Positions 10,546-23,300 of a stretch of 64,000 bases of DNA are shown here, piece after piece. Source of the DNA: Cladobotryum mycophilum (taxonomy: Eukaryota > Ascomycota > Sordariomycetes > Hypocreales > Hypocreaceae); contig CM071591.1 in the NCBI GenBank assembly GCA_036429605.1, forward strand, positions 4,650,001-4,714,000, written 5' to 3'. Within the stretch, counting starts at the first letter, position 1. Every line of letters starts with the position of its first letter. Below the pieces are notes generated by a model that saw only the letters and a list, made by a program, of their open reading frames with translations, had not been told where the DNA came from and made no database searches. The position numbers and the translations under genes are program-made.

Positions 10546-12576
10546 TTAGTTCTCGGCAGTTATAGAAAATCGCTTTACGCCCTCAGACCCCGAGTTGCTC
10601 AGGGTATCTAAAGCAAGGGAGTGAACTGAGTAGCGGAGACTCTTGGTATCGTCAATTTGCTCGGGAGGGGTGTGAGGCTCCTCAATGACTTTGCTGCGGT
10701 CGAGCTCATAAATACTACTCGCGTCATCATCGCCGGGAAGCTCAACATCGAGGTTGGAGGTGCTCTTTTCACTCAGAACGTGTTCAGAGATGATGACATG
10801 GTCACGGCTTGGCCGTCTGCTTCCAATGTGGACCTCAACGGAAGGGACAGGGACGACACCTCCACCAATGCGAGCCCAAAACATTTGCTCCCTGAGGCGA
10901 ACACTCTCCTCCCATGCAGCCTTTTCTTGATCCTCGTCTTCTGCGCGCCAGTATCCGTCCTTGACCATGCGGAGGAAACCAAGGAATTGGCATGTTGAGC
11001 GGACACGAGCAACACAATAGTTGCAGAGAGGATACCGCTGAGCCGAGTCAGCTTCGCTGGCGCGGAAGCGATACTTGCGTAAAAACAACTCGTCCTTTCG
11101 AGATTCACCACACATGGTGCAGGGGTAATATTGTGGCCTGGCCAAGTTTGAGCCTGCTGGGACGGGTTCGACTACCAGAGATCCATCAGTCACCGCAGTT
11201 ATTACAGTACGACGAGCCAGCCATGACAGCCCAGGAGCTAGGTCGAGTCTCAGCGTAGGTTCAACATCCTCTGTAAGGACTCGCTTATAGAAGCGGGTGT
11301 CCTTGAGAGCAGTAGCTGAGCCGGTAGAGCCATTGCTGACAAGAGATGCTGGTGTGTTGGGAGATTGAGGGGTACTGCGGGAGGCCATGGGAGAAAACGT
11401 ATGCAAGGAGGCAGTTGATGCGTTGGAAGGGTGAGCACTTGAGGTGGAACCACCTAGACCAACACCCGAGCCAGAAGAGACACGGCTACCAGAGCGCTTG
11501 CGAGACAAGTGAGCGAGGGCCATAAAGTCATCATATGCAGCCAAGTCGATACGCAAAACAGGCTGAACGAGATGAGTGAAGCTGGTAGGAGGAGCAGGAG
11601 CTTGCGTCTCAGAGCTGGTGTGGGTTGACGTTGGTGAGAGACCATCTGCGATGGAACGAACGTCATCCTTGGAATCAAAACGAGCAACACCTGGTGATGA
11701 GGGAGCGGTGTTGTTGGTTTGATCGTCACGCTCAGTCACCATAATTTCCATGACCTGCTTCAGCTCGGAAAGCTGCTCTTGCTGAGACTTGAGAAGGCTT
11801 TCAGAGTCAGCCAACTGAGATTGAAGTTGCTCATTTTTGCGCTGAAGAGCTTCTTGTTGGCGGTTGGCTTCCTCCTTGGCACCAATGACCATCTTGTTGG
11901 CTTCTTCAAATAGAGCTGCTGTGAGGTTTTCCAGCTCCTGCTCAATCTTTCTCTTTTCCTTTTCCGTCTCTGTGCGCTTGGTGGACTCTTCTGTCAATTT
12001 GGTTTGCCAATTCTTCTTTTCATTCTGCATATTTCTCCTCTCATTTTCAAGAGTAGATCTTCGAACCCAGACATCTCCGGAGAGCATGTCACGCTGGGAT
12101 GCGACTTGGTCTTCCAAATCTCGAATGCGTTCGCGAGCATTCTCTAATTCATGGCGGGTCGCGGAGAGGGTATCATCGAGAACGGTCTGGTGATTGATAG
12201 CATTGATAAGCTTGGTGCTGAGGGTGGCGACTTCATCGCTGAGATCTGGATGCGTATTGACGGCTGGGCTAGGGGTAGCGGATCGTGCGGGCTCATTGGA
12301 CGGACTAAGAGCTCGAGTTCGAGGATCTGGTAAGGTGCTCATCTCATTGTTGGGGAAAAAGGTGGCCTTGGGCGATAGAGCAATGATGGGAAGCTGAGAA
12401 GTCGAGGGCGATTTCGGAGGAGGCTTCGGCTTGTACGAGGGCGATGTTGAAGTTGTTGTTGGGACTGATGAGAAGGATCGGACATGGCCAAAGGCGGCCT
12501 TGGGGGAATGGGAAAGATGCCCCGACCAGCCGGAGACATGAATAAAGCTGGAGACGAAATCAGTAACGGTAGCCAT
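10546..12576 (-). CDS. SEC2: Rab guanine nucleotide exchange factor Sec2-like
   Basis: One exon, 676 aa. After a Ser/Pro/Thr-rich N-terminus it has a long coiled coil (about 110-280), with leucine heptads through NHQTVLDDTLSATRHELENA and the run of KKNWQTKL...KRKIEQEL, ending in LTAALFEEANKMV. This is the Sec2 GEF coiled coil that opens Sec4/Rab8 on secretory vesicles. The C-terminal half has a conserved block with two CxxC pairs (CTMCGES and CNYCVAR, about 485-520) and a Ser-rich tail. An upstream ATG (about 12759) followed by GTATGTTG suggests a spliced 5' leader rather than extra coding sequence. The exocytosis role follows from the family. The 3' end is uncertain because coding-like exons lie just downstream. 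Confidence 0.88.
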   Translation of the reverse strand: MATVTDFVSSFIHVSGWSGHLSHSPKAAFGHVRSFSSVPTTTSTSPSYKPKPPPKSPSTSQLPIIALSPKATFFPNNEMSTLPDPRTRALSPSNEPARSATPSPAVNTHPDLSDEVATLSTKLINAINHQTVLDDTLSATRHELENARERIRDLEDQVASQRDMLSGDVWVRRSTLENERRNMQNEKKNWQTKLTEESTKRTETEKEKRKIEQELENLTAALFEEANKMVIGAKEEANRQQEALQRKNEQLQSQLADSESLLKSQQEQLSELKQVMEIMVTERDDQTNNTAPSSPGVARFDSKDDVRSIADGLSPTSTHTSSETQAPAPPTSFTHLVQPVLRIDLAAYDDFMALAHLSRKRSGSRVSSGSGVGLGGSTSSAHPSNASTASLHTFSPMASRSTPQSPNTPASLVSNGSTGSATALKDTRFYKRVLTEDVEPTLRLDLAPGLSWLARRTVITAVTDGSLVVEPVPAGSNLARPQYYPCTMCGESRKDELFLRKYRFRASEADSAQRYPLCNYCVARVRSTCQFLGFLRMVKDGYWRAEDEDQEKAAWEESVRLREQMFWARIGGGVVPVPSVEVHIGSRRPSRDHVIISEHVLSEKSTSNLDVELPGDDDASSIYELDRSKVIEEPHTPPEQIDDTKSLRYSVHSLALDTLSNSGSEGVKRFSITAEN

Positions 12577-15566
12577 GATGATATTGTGCAGAAATTGGCA
12601 TTTTCCGAAGTGATGATGATTATGATGATGATGCCGGATCGTTGAGAATGAATAGTTGGAGCAGGTAGAAGAAAAGGAAAGGATTGGAATGCAGATCTAG
12701 GGGACGAAGGAAGGGGAAGCGGAAGGAGGGAGGAGGGAATGGGCAACATACGAGTCCATGTTGAACCCCAAAAGTTACTTGGTGCTTCTTTGTAGGTAAT
12801 AGTTTGTATGTATTCCTTGTGTGCCTCGAAAAGAGCTCGCTGCTTCCGCTTGCGCTGTTGTCGTTCAGCTTGGTTAGTGCTACCGGCCGAGGGTTGGTTC
12901 TCGTCTGATCGATTATTGGCGTGTTGGTTGGATGTTGCTACTGCTAGTTGCTTTTCGGGTGTGGCGGAAAGAGAAGGATTGAATGAGGGTGAGTAGTTTG
13001 AGTAGTAGGTAATAGGTAGTAGGTAGTAAGTAGTAGGGTGAGGAGTACGGAGTAGGGGCAAGCAAGTCCTGCACTGCTTTGCTCTCTCTCGGCTCTCACT
13101 GGACTGGGCAGCGATTGGGTATCGAGAAAAGGATTGAAAGGAGGGTATGTAGAGTAAGTAATGGTGGTGGTAGAGGGAGTGGTAGTAGTAGTAGTAGTAG
13201 TAAAGAAGGAGGGAAGAGAAGGTGAGAAGTAAAGGTAACGCCAGGCAAAGCAAGGCAAGGCAAGGCGAGGCGAGGGTGAGGCGAAAAAAGCGTGGCCGAT
13301 GGGAAAGAAACCGAGAGGGTGGTTTTGAAGAGGCGCGGGTTGCGGCAGCAGCAGATGGGACCACGAAGACGACGACAGACGGACGACGACACCAACAAAT
13401 GGGGTCCGTTCGGCCTTTGAGATGAGCCAGATTGGATTGGATTAGATATGGGGCTTAGGCTGCAAGGACCGGGTATCCAGTCGTCGCTTTAGGGAAAAGG
13501 AACAAAGACAAAAGAGACAGCCGGGATACGGGAATGGCTAATAAAGGGAAAGGGGCGGATCCGGATGCGCGCGCACAAGCCAATGGAGTTTGTTGATGCA
13601 ACCCTGTATCCAATGTTGTGTCGTATCGTGCCTTGTATGCAATGCATGTACGTACATACGGGATAGTACGCAGCAGCAGCAGCAGTCCAGGTTCAGGTCC
13701 AGGTCCAGGTCCAGGTTCCAGGTCCGGCCAAGGTTCAGATTCCCTATTGGCAAAAGGGTTCCAGGCGGCTGCGCTGCGCTGTTGCGTTGCGTTGCGTTGC
13801 TGCTGCACGCAGTGATTGCGGCTGGTTGGGCTGAGCTTGAACTATGACGAGACTAGTAGTAATGTTGTTTTGTTTTTGTTTTTTCTTATTGTTTCGTTTT
13901 GCTTGTTATTGATGTTGTAGTGAGCAAAAGATTCCACTCTTTCAGTCTTTCAGAAATCAATTCGTGAGGGAATAAATACTACGAGTCAAGAAGGGAAGGG
14001 AAATGGGAGAAAAGTTCTTCACGCGATGAAGGAAAAAAGAACACTACCAAGGTAGGTAATAATACTACGACTAGCCGGTAATACTTGCTACATGAAAAAA
14101 TGGGAGGCGCCGCGTGCACCAACCGAAGCAGACGGGCGGCGGCGGCAAAGAAACTACAAGTACGTACTCTCCATCCTGCAAGTACCAAGAAAAAACTTTG
14201 ATGAGATTTGAGATTTCTCGTCGTCAAAAGGAAAGAAAGAAACAGAGAAAAGAGACGCCACCATTTGAGCCACTTTTTCATGGTTCAATATTGCCCAATC
14301 GGGTTCCTCAGCACTTTCAAAGTGGCGCAGCCAGCATAAAAGGTACAAATACTAGCATCTCGTTCTTTCCCCCTTCCCCAAACAAGCTTAGTTGGATTCA
14401 GGGTTCCGGATAATTTAAATGGGCAAGTAGAAACCAGGAAAGGGCCTAGAACAAACCTTTGGTCGTCCCCTGTCTTGTCTCTTTTGATACCTACCTACCT
14501 ATCCAAGGTTCTCTTTATCTTCATCTTCTTTGTCTTGACTTGACTTGTCTTGTATCCATGCATCGTTCTTGTGCACGGGACACACAAATCATAGTGAGTG
14601 CATAATTACCAACTCCAGAGTTCGGAGTGCTACCACAGTGTTTTATTTTTAATAGCCGCCCAAGACCTGCAGGATGCATGCATGCAGCTCGTAATTTAGT
14701 TGGTCAAGGAAAGAAGTGGAGGTATGTGAGGAGCTACGAGTACTCCGCATGTACCACCGAGTACGAAGTCGTCATCGTCCATCCAATCTATCCAAGGTCA
14801 TTCATTTGTTCATGACGATGGCAATGACGATGCATATTTTATCTTTCCCTCCATTGAAAGCCTTCCGTTTCTTGTTTTCCTCGCTTTTCTGAAGCAACAC
14901 CCGATAGGCGCCTCATCCACCTTGGCTGCGACCATACCCCGTACCTACACGTTACTTCTTACACCATCATCATATGACCTTTTGCATCTTCCCTTTTTGC
15001 TGACGACAAGTTTCAATGGTACAGGTAAGCTGCAGACAGTTCCTTCCATTGATCAAGTTTCCCCGCTTCATCCACCTTCCGTACCACCTTGTATCACCGT
15101 CGCATTCTATTCATATCTTATCTTATCTTTCTTATCAACCTACATCAAACACCAAGACTATACACTAACACACTAACACCACCAAACTCTTTTATAGACT
15201 ACAAACTTCAAGGCTGTGATCTTCAATGGTCGATTTCCTTGTAAGCCATGTTATGACAACAAGGTTTTGATGACACTTTGATGGGAAGCTTTTATTTACG
15301 CATAGATGTGTGAGTCCCCTTACTCAAATCATAAACCTATAGGCCAACTGTCCTTTGACCTCTTTTTACCTTTTATCCACTCGACATCCAAAACTAAAAC
15401 TTTGTATCAGACAGACAGACAGATAGCCAACATGGAGACTCATATACATCCAGTATTTAAGTCAAAAACACATCTCAGCTCTTCTTACCAACACCCCCCT
15501 CTCTCTCTCTCTCTCATCATGAATCACGATAGCCCAGAATAAGTGGTTAGCAGCAAGCAGACAGAC
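12577..15566. other. 3-kb intergenic region, SEC2 leader and promoter
   Basis: Low-complexity DNA: TAG/CTA trinucleotide tandem (13180-13202), CAG tandem (about 13670-13686), an imperfect CAGGTC minisatellite (13686-13728), GCAAG repeats (13245-13265) and CT repeats (15490-15515). A near-consensus TACGGAGTA occurs at about 13046. Long open frames here are artefacts of simple repeats. No gene supported. Confidence 0.6.
13686..13728 (+). repeat. minisatellite, 6-bp unit CAGGTC with variants
   Basis: About seven imperfect copies of CAGGTC/CAGGTT in tandem, directly after a CAG microsatellite. Intergenic; no function visible. Confidence 0.8.
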
Positions 15567-16351
15567 ATGGCATCCCTCAACGCTCTATCGCGCTTCGCAT
15601 GCGCCGCCCTGCTCCTCTCCATCGCCCCCTCGCCACGGGCTTCAACATCCCAGCATCCCTGGAGAATGGCATCTATGAGGTCAGCTTCTACAAGGAATTC
15701 AATACCTGGCCCGGCTGGCCGACGAAAAAGGTCGACAAGCCCATAGTCCAGAGGATCGTCATCGCCCACTACGACATGTCAGACTACTATCACCTCAACG
15801 TCACCGCCAAGTACAACGACGACAGGGTCTCCATGCCCATCACCCACTCGCGCTGCCCGGGCCCCCACGACCAGGGCACGTACATGAAGCCCTCACAGAT
15901 GCAGATGGCCCGCGAGATGCTCGGCAACTGGTGCGAGCTCTACGACCCGCGCGGAGGCGGCGCCGTCATTGCCGTCTACGGTGACGCCGTCTACTACATC
16001 TGCAACTGGACCACCCGCTCCAGGGCCGACTCGGGACGCACCTGCTCCGCCTGGGAAGCCCACTTCACCGACCGCAAGCTCGACCAGTGGTGCGGCCCTG
16101 GCCACAACGGCTTCCTCCAGCTGGGTAAATGGGGCATCGACTACGGACGCACCCAGCGAGACGTGCCCATCTGTGGCAACATCGAGATGCACGAGGGCGA
16201 CAAGCCCACCGGCACGACTGTGCGGCAGCCGAGGCGCAAGTACAAGTTCCAGGGCGGCAGCGGCAGGATCAGGAACAAGAAGCCCACAAAGGTTCCCAGG
16301 CCCAACAAAGGGAAGTGGAAGGGGAGGGAGAAGATTGGGCGAGAAGGTTAA
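15567..16351 (+). CDS. secreted cysteine-containing protein, effector-like (frame broken at C5 run)
   Basis: The ATG at 15567 opens a signal peptide (MASLNALSRFACAALLLSIA). The frame then leaves the conserved-looking downstream frame at a run of five C (15625-15629). One extra C gives a continuous 261-aa product whose mature part starts near TGFNIPASLENG. It has six cysteines (SRCPG, NWCEL, YICNW, RTCSA, QWCGP, PICGN), NVT and NWT glycosylation sites and a very basic tail rich in Lys, Arg and Gly. Secreted, function unknown; cysteine content and size fit effector-like proteins. Using the later ATG (15599) would remove the signal peptide, so the first start with an indel is preferred. Either an assembly error or a true frameshift is possible. 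Confidence 0.65.
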
Positions 16352-17346
16352 GTAACGAATGAATGGATGAATGAAGAATGCGGATGAGAAGAATAGGGAA
16401 GACGTATTTGGAGAGGCAAGAAAATACTACGGGGTTGATATGGTGGGTAAGTATGATGCTTTGAGCTTCTCTATAGTAGGAGGGAGGGAGGGAGGGAAAA
16501 ACAACACTGCCTCGCCACTCGTATTCAACTACCCTTCACCTCCTCCCACTTTATGCAAGGATTCATACGAGATTTAGAAACACAACCATGGCAATGCATT
16601 ACGTATGCAACCAACCATCCAAACATCCAACGAAATCCACAAAAAAAAAGAATTCCATCCTTGATCTAGAAATTCTTCTTCCTCCAGCCCCTTCATAACG
16701 TCTCTCATCTCATCCCTATCCCTATCCCCTTTCTTCATCTCATCAACGGGACCTCCCTAAAATCCCACAACATGTCTCGCCAAGAAAAAAAAAAGAGTCA
16801 AAGAAAGAAAAGAAAAAGAAAAGAAGAGGAAAAGGAAAAAAACGCACGGCGCATCTCTCCCAACATTTCGGGACCCTTGACTCTACCAAGAACACGGACC
16901 AGGTTCTACGGAAAACACCTAGAAACATGGAAATGCAACATTGTCATCATTTAGTCTCTATCAGGAAAGAAGAAAAAAAGGACCCTTAAAAGCTCTATAA
17001 TAATTCCCATGGGCCCCCCTGTCGCACACGCAAATACCAGTAGTAGTAGCATTGTTGAAACCTCCCAAAAAAAAAACATGCATCATTATTTTCCCATGCA
17101 AAGCCGTGCCACATTTCAAACCATCCTTCAAGCCCTCTTTCAAGTCGTAAAAGAGTATGTACAAAAATAGCTCGGAGTATCTGAAGACATCTTCTGTACC
17201 ATAGCCCGTTGAGAAAAGTAACAGCAAATATGTTCTATGCCCTCCTATATACCAATGCATGACCATCATTTGTTTTGATCAATCTTCTGCCATGCAAATC
17301 ATTCAAGCAACGTATTGCCCCCCAAATATCTCTTACACTTAATCAC
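16352..17346. other. intergenic 3' flanks
   Basis: Between a + strand and a - strand gene, so it holds the two 3' ends. A/G-rich tract at 16787-16850. No coding frame supported. Confidence 0.6.
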
Positions 17347-20300
17347 TTAATCTTCTTTCCAATCTCCAAATTCCGGGATCCCAAAAGGATTCCATTCCTG
17401 TCCCGGATAGCTAGTCGCGCTCATCTTTGGCTCAAAATCTTCTGGGTCGATGGCAATCTTTTCCTCCTGCGATGCTAGTCGGATCGCTCGCTTTCGTGCT
17501 TCCTCTGTATCTTCCAACTCTGCCGGTGGCATATCTTTAGCTCCACCCTCTGATGTGACATCTCCCGCTCTCTCAGCCGATGTTGCCCGCGAGATTTCTA
17601 CGTTTTTGCCATTTCCCTCAGTCTCATTTCCTTTTACACTGAATACAGCGTCGTGGAGGCTTTGCTCCCCAGTCTGCTGTGCTCCTAGTATATCCAAGCT
17701 AAGGCTCGACATGTATTTGCTTTGGCCCGCACTATCTTGAGGCGACATGTCAGGGCTCTGCGAGGTAGACCGTAAATCAACACTTGGAGCACCGCTGCTT
17801 GCGATTATGCCACGCTTCCCATTGAACTCGGGTGTCTTTTGTTGTGGTGATTGTGAGGCTGCGGCTGCAATTCCTAGGCCTTGTTCATCACTTTCTCCTT
17901 GCTGTTGTGGCTCCGGCCTGTTGCCTTGGTTAATTAGTAGGTTATGTCGGCTTGATTGTCCACTAGGGCTTTCAGTGCTCAGAGCCTTTGTCTGCTGCGG
18001 TCCCGGGCTTGCATCTGGTGTGCCGCCAATAAGACTGGGCTGGCCACTCGAGGATACACCCGTAGATTGACTCCTCAAAGTATCCTGCGGGGTCAGCAAC
18101 CTTTGCTGCTGAAGTGGCCCTGAGGCTACTCGCTGATACTGCTCTTGCCACTGTTGAGGGCCATGGTATAGTTGAGGGGAGGTGTGGCTATGTGGCGCGT
18201 GCGGTCGAATCTGGTATGACGATGGCACCAACACTCCTTCCCCATGGACCGCAGAGTATCCTCGCGGGATAGGCACTGGAGCATACTGTGGCTCAGTTTG
18301 ATAAAAAACGGGGGGTCCTTGGCTCCGAGGGGGCATGTTACCGCCCGGCTGCTGCTGCAGTTGCACCATGGTTTGAGCCCTAGGAGCGTTGAGAGGCGAC
18401 AAAGGCGACTGCGGATGGGGACCAACCAGTTGCGGATTGGTCGGAGGTGGGTGCATTTGCTGATGGCCACGGAATTGTGGCTGTTGCCATTGGTTTTGAA
18501 CAAACTGGGCATTCAGTGGTTCAGATTGCTTGGCACTTCTTCTCAATGCTCCAAATAGTTTACTTCCCTTGGTCTTTTCTCCCTTCGCAGGTCGATTCTG
18601 ATCTTGTTGCTGCGACATTTGTGCCAAATCCGTCATTCGACTCTTAAGCCCCTTCCATCGAGAGCCTTGACTCTCGTGTTGCCCTGATGATACAGATGGC
18701 TGAAGTGAAGGTGGACCAGGACGTGATGGGGCGAAATGTTGCATTGTTTGCAACATGTTGGGGTTGTATCCCGGCGCTAGTACCGTAGGGCTGCTCGATG
18801 CATTCATCGGCATCTGGTAAGTAGGCTGCCCTGGATGCATTGGACTACTGGGAATCGGACGCTGCGCAGGATATTGCTGTTGGTTTACAGTATTGGGTAT
18901 ACGCTGCCCCTGGGCCGGCATCAGACTTGCGGGCGAAAGGTCACCTTGAAGTCTACTTGCTACCAAAGGTGACTCCAAAGATGTAGGCACCGAAGGTCGT
19001 TCCGAGGCTACAGATCGTGCAATTTGCGGTGAAGCTTCGGTCGATGGTGGTGTTGCGGTAACCTCAGTCTGCTGCCTCTTGATCATCTCCAGCTGCGGAG
19101 ACTCAATCTTTTGTCGCTCGGGAGATGATGGCTTAGGGGAGAACGGCTGAGGAGACAGTGCATGGCTCGATGCTGCGCGAGATTCTTCGGTGAGCTTCTC
19201 GGTAGCAGGAGAAGAGCTGATATCCTCTTCCTTCTTGTCCTCTGTCTCTTCGGGCACAGCCTGCCGAATTTGAGGCAATCTTCGTTCTTCCACTTTGACT
19301 TCAGATAAAACCGAAATATCTGGAGAGACGGTAAATGGCCTCAATAACTCAGCTTCTGCGGTGACATCTTCCTGAGTCTGATTTTTTTGCAGTCCTTCCA
19401 ACTTTCTTTCGAAAGCTAAATCTTGAATTCGGGGCGTCGCTATCGCAGATTCAGGTCGATGCTCAGGGGGTGTTTCGAAATGATCGGCCTCAGATTGACG
19501 TCTATCACCCAGAGCAGGCGAACGCTGTGGTGAACCTTGTAGATCTGTCTCTATTCGCGGGATATTGTGCGTTGTAGGGAACTCTTGCCCAAGCGGCGAG
19601 GGTCGAGGTTGTGCACTCAAGGGCTGGGAAGCTTGCCGGACTACCACAGGTGATGACGGTGTAGAGCCTAGAGAAGTGGTGCTCTTCTGCATAACATCCA
19701 AGGGTACTGCTGGTGGGGATTGAACAGGGCCATCATGGCTGTAGTCGCCTGGGTGTGGAATCGGAGGGCCGAATTGGGGTTGAGGCAATTGATATTGTTG
19801 TGGTGGCTGCTGCGGTTGCTGAGGCTTAATAGGCGACACCGGGGGCTGGTCTCGAGTTCTTGAACTGGATCTTCGACCGAATACACTTGTGACGAAGCCT
19901 GACGCGGATGCTTGCCGGCTCTGGCGTCCGACTGTATCATCGTTGCGCATATCTTGTCGTGCGGTGACAAATGTGTCCATTGTACCAGCCCTAGCCGGTG
20001 ATCGTATATCTGCCGGTCGATTTTGATCCACTCTGTCCGAACCCTGACTGTCATACCCGGATGCACTAGGAGTAGACGAGTTGGTGACATTTAGCTCTTG
20101 CCTTGATCGTGCAAAAAGACCCGCAATGCCGGAGACTCTTCGCTTCTGTGGCACTTCTTTGTCTTCATTGGCAAATCCACTACCAGAGTCAAGGATACCG
20201 CCGGCTGTGAATGAACGTGTTATGCGGCCTGGGGTAGAGTTTTGCTGCGCGGGGCCTGAGGTCGATCGCATAGACTCAGGAGGTGTACCTATGGCCGCCA

Positions 20301-23300
20301 TATCCGACTGTGAATGCCGAGGGGTCGCGCTGTCTGACTTGCGAGACGATTGATCTATCGACGAGCGGCGGCCGGTCAGACTAAAAAGCTCGATCGTTTC
20401 TTCTTGCGCTCTGGGTTATCGCCAACCGCACTGCCCGTCTCAGAAAGCTCTTCTCCTCGAATATTGGCTGATGGTGGTCTGGAGTCGTTCATAGAACTTC
20501 GCCGCTCTCTAGATGTGACTCTAGCAATGCGGTTGCCGAGTTCCTTTAAAACAGTCGTACCTCTCTTCTTACGCCCACGTTCTTCCAGTGGATTCCCTCC
20601 AGTTGCTTCATTCCCAGTGGTATCCTGTTGCGATTGTGGCTGTTGAGGGGACTGCCCTCGAGGCCATGGACCAGGACGTGGGGCAAACAATCCGGGATAG
20701 CGCTGTGCAGATGATGGCGGTACGTCGCTCCTCTGCCTTGGTGGTATTTGCGGGACTGGGGGTGTAGGAGCCGCGGGGGCTGCAGGAAACTCTAGCCCAA
20801 GCTCCTTGTCGTAGCTATGAAACATTGCCTGCTGAGCAAAATCTGAGCCCGAGCGCTTCTTAGTGACGGCATGAAGAGGCTCCGACAAGTGACTCTCTTC
20901 TAATATCCAGGGGCCTGCAGGAAGTAGCCTTTGAACTGGGTTTGCCATGGTGGGCGGCAGCGACTGAAGATATGGTAGCACGCGATGTTCCATATTCTGG
21001 CGATTAAGATTACGATCTTGAGCATCCCTAGCGTCGCCTTGAGACTCCTGAATCTGCTGATTATGTTGCGGACCCCCTTGGACTACAGTTTTCGATTCAT
21101 TGTTTTGCCCAGCGGGCGCACCTAATTTCTCGTTCTCTGTCAACGGTCCCTTCACCTGGTTTTCGTCAAGCGGTGCTGGAGTGTCAACGCTGAGAGGCGA
21201 TAGAGGTACCTCCGCATCGGCTTCATTCTCCAATAATACCTCATCCGAATCATCCAGAGAGAAACGCTCGGCTGCCTTCCTAGCTTTGGATGTGATGCCA
21301 AAAGTGGAGCCTCTTCTGATTGGGGGTAGTCCTATAAAAGAGGAAGCACGTTGTGGTGTTTCCGAATTGTCCTGAAGCGAAGGATTTAGCTGCTGTGACT
21401 GGAGTCCGATGCCGCTATCTTCAGGTCCTGCAGTAACGGGGGCTTTTTGAGAGGGTAGTACAGCATCGGATGCAATCATTCTTTGTGGGTGGTCATTATC
21501 AGATTGGTGTGAAATCATGACCCAATCATCCGGCGTTGATTCATCCTTAATGTTGCCCGAATCTTGAATCTGCATTAGTGAGTCATCCTGATACTTTGCA
21601 CCAGTCGCCCCCGATGTAAATTCCCGGCTAATGGGTAGAGGGTCCGGCACATCTTCCTTATCCTCGTGCTGCTTCGGGACTGGATGCTCGGAATCCGGAG
21701 CCTGATGGGGGAGGGCCCAGGGCACGGCCGTTCCGGTGCCAGTCTCGGCATCCAACGGCGATAGAGGTGATTGGACAGGGAGCTGTGGCGGCGGTGTTGG
21801 TCTGTAGAGGTCGATCTCCTCATCGGGATGTGGGGCTGATGAGCCTTCCTGGGACTTCGGTTCTAGACTGAGACGCCATGACGTTCGTCGCTCACCCTTG
21901 TTGGGATTCGGGTGTGCCGGATGAGGGGTTGATTCGCCCTATTCAACAGAAGAAAACAAATTAATAACCATTCATCACGTCATGAAACAAACCGTTGAGT
22001 CGTTTGGGTAACAGATATTAGGTAGTAGGGGTGAGGGGAAAGCGGGGAAAGGCAAAACTGGGACAGCAAGAAACGCATCGTGTAATTCCTATCTTACACC
22101 AACCGCATCTCGTCATTAGGCCAAGAAAGGAAAGGATACAAGAAAGACCGCCTTCAGAGCATAATATCAAAAAAACAGAGATTTGGCGTTTTCAACCAAA
22201 AACATTACTCTGCTGCTTCGGCAGAGAAAAGAAGGGCCTACTCACTGCGAGTAGGATCTGGAGAAGGAAGCATTAATGAAATACCTTGTCCCCGCTTCCG
22301 CGCAATTTGCTTTTCCCTTTGCTCAATAGCCCCTTGCCCATTTTACCGGCCGAGTGCATGAACTCCTTGCTCTTTGTGCCAATTTGAGTGCCCGAGTGCC
22401 CGAATGCGCTACCAGACATTTGTGCCGGGATCGATAATCCACCCAAGCGTGAACGGCTAGTCGATGACGGTGTGGGGTTTGGCGAGCTTGCGTTAAGATA
22501 CTGCTGATAGTAAGGTTGCTGAGCAGATGGTTGAGATACTGAAGGCAACGGTGCGGTCCCTGCTTGCGCCGACAGTTGAGTAGTCGTGCCGTATGCGACT
22601 GGGACATTGAATCCAAGTTCAGGATGCTGAGCACTCAGTGACGAGAGCCAGTTATCCAAGCCAGACTCTTGGGAAGCAAAAACCCGCCGTGTTTCGTTGA
22701 ACATGTTTATTCTTTCCGTAGTTGATCCCAATGCTAAAATGTCCCGGAAGGACATAACCTTTGCAGCTGCTAGTTGACTGCCCGGGGATGTCGCAGAGAC
22801 GGGTGAATACAGCGTGGGTTGATGCTCCGCTGGTGGAGTAGGCGTAACCAGACTGGTCGAGATCTGCTGGGCAGGCACATTTTCCTCCGCGGGTGACGTT
22901 TGTGCCTGTTCGCGGGCCGTTGTTAATCCTCCTTCACTTACTACGGATGCTGACAATGGGGATGGTGCTTCGCGGATGGAGGCCTCTTGACCTTGAGGAA
23001 TCGCCGGAGCCCCTGTCCCCTGCATGGAGTGCTGCGTCAGCGGCGTCTGAGATCTAGAGCTGAGGCTACCAGATTCATTGCCAGATGCTGGCAATGGGAC
23101 AGCCGCGGGGTCCTCTGGAGCAGCCTCTATTCTCAGAGTAGGAGTGGCACGACCTTCCGCTGGTGATTGGTCAGTAGGCTCATTCCGAGGTGCAGTGATA
23201 GCTGCCTCATCTGGGGCCTCCCAAGAAAACCTGCGTCTGCTCTGCGATTGCTGTGGAGAAATTACTTCGTCAAGACCTGTCGAGGTTCGAGAGGCAACAG

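Noticed and set aside
12339..13364. 341-codon - strand frame upstream of SEC2
   Set aside because: Follows CAT/TTC repeats in the SEC2 leader and overlaps the SEC2 start in another frame.
19668..20090. Alternative-frame ORFs inside the giant gene
   Set aside because: Shadows of the long coding strand.
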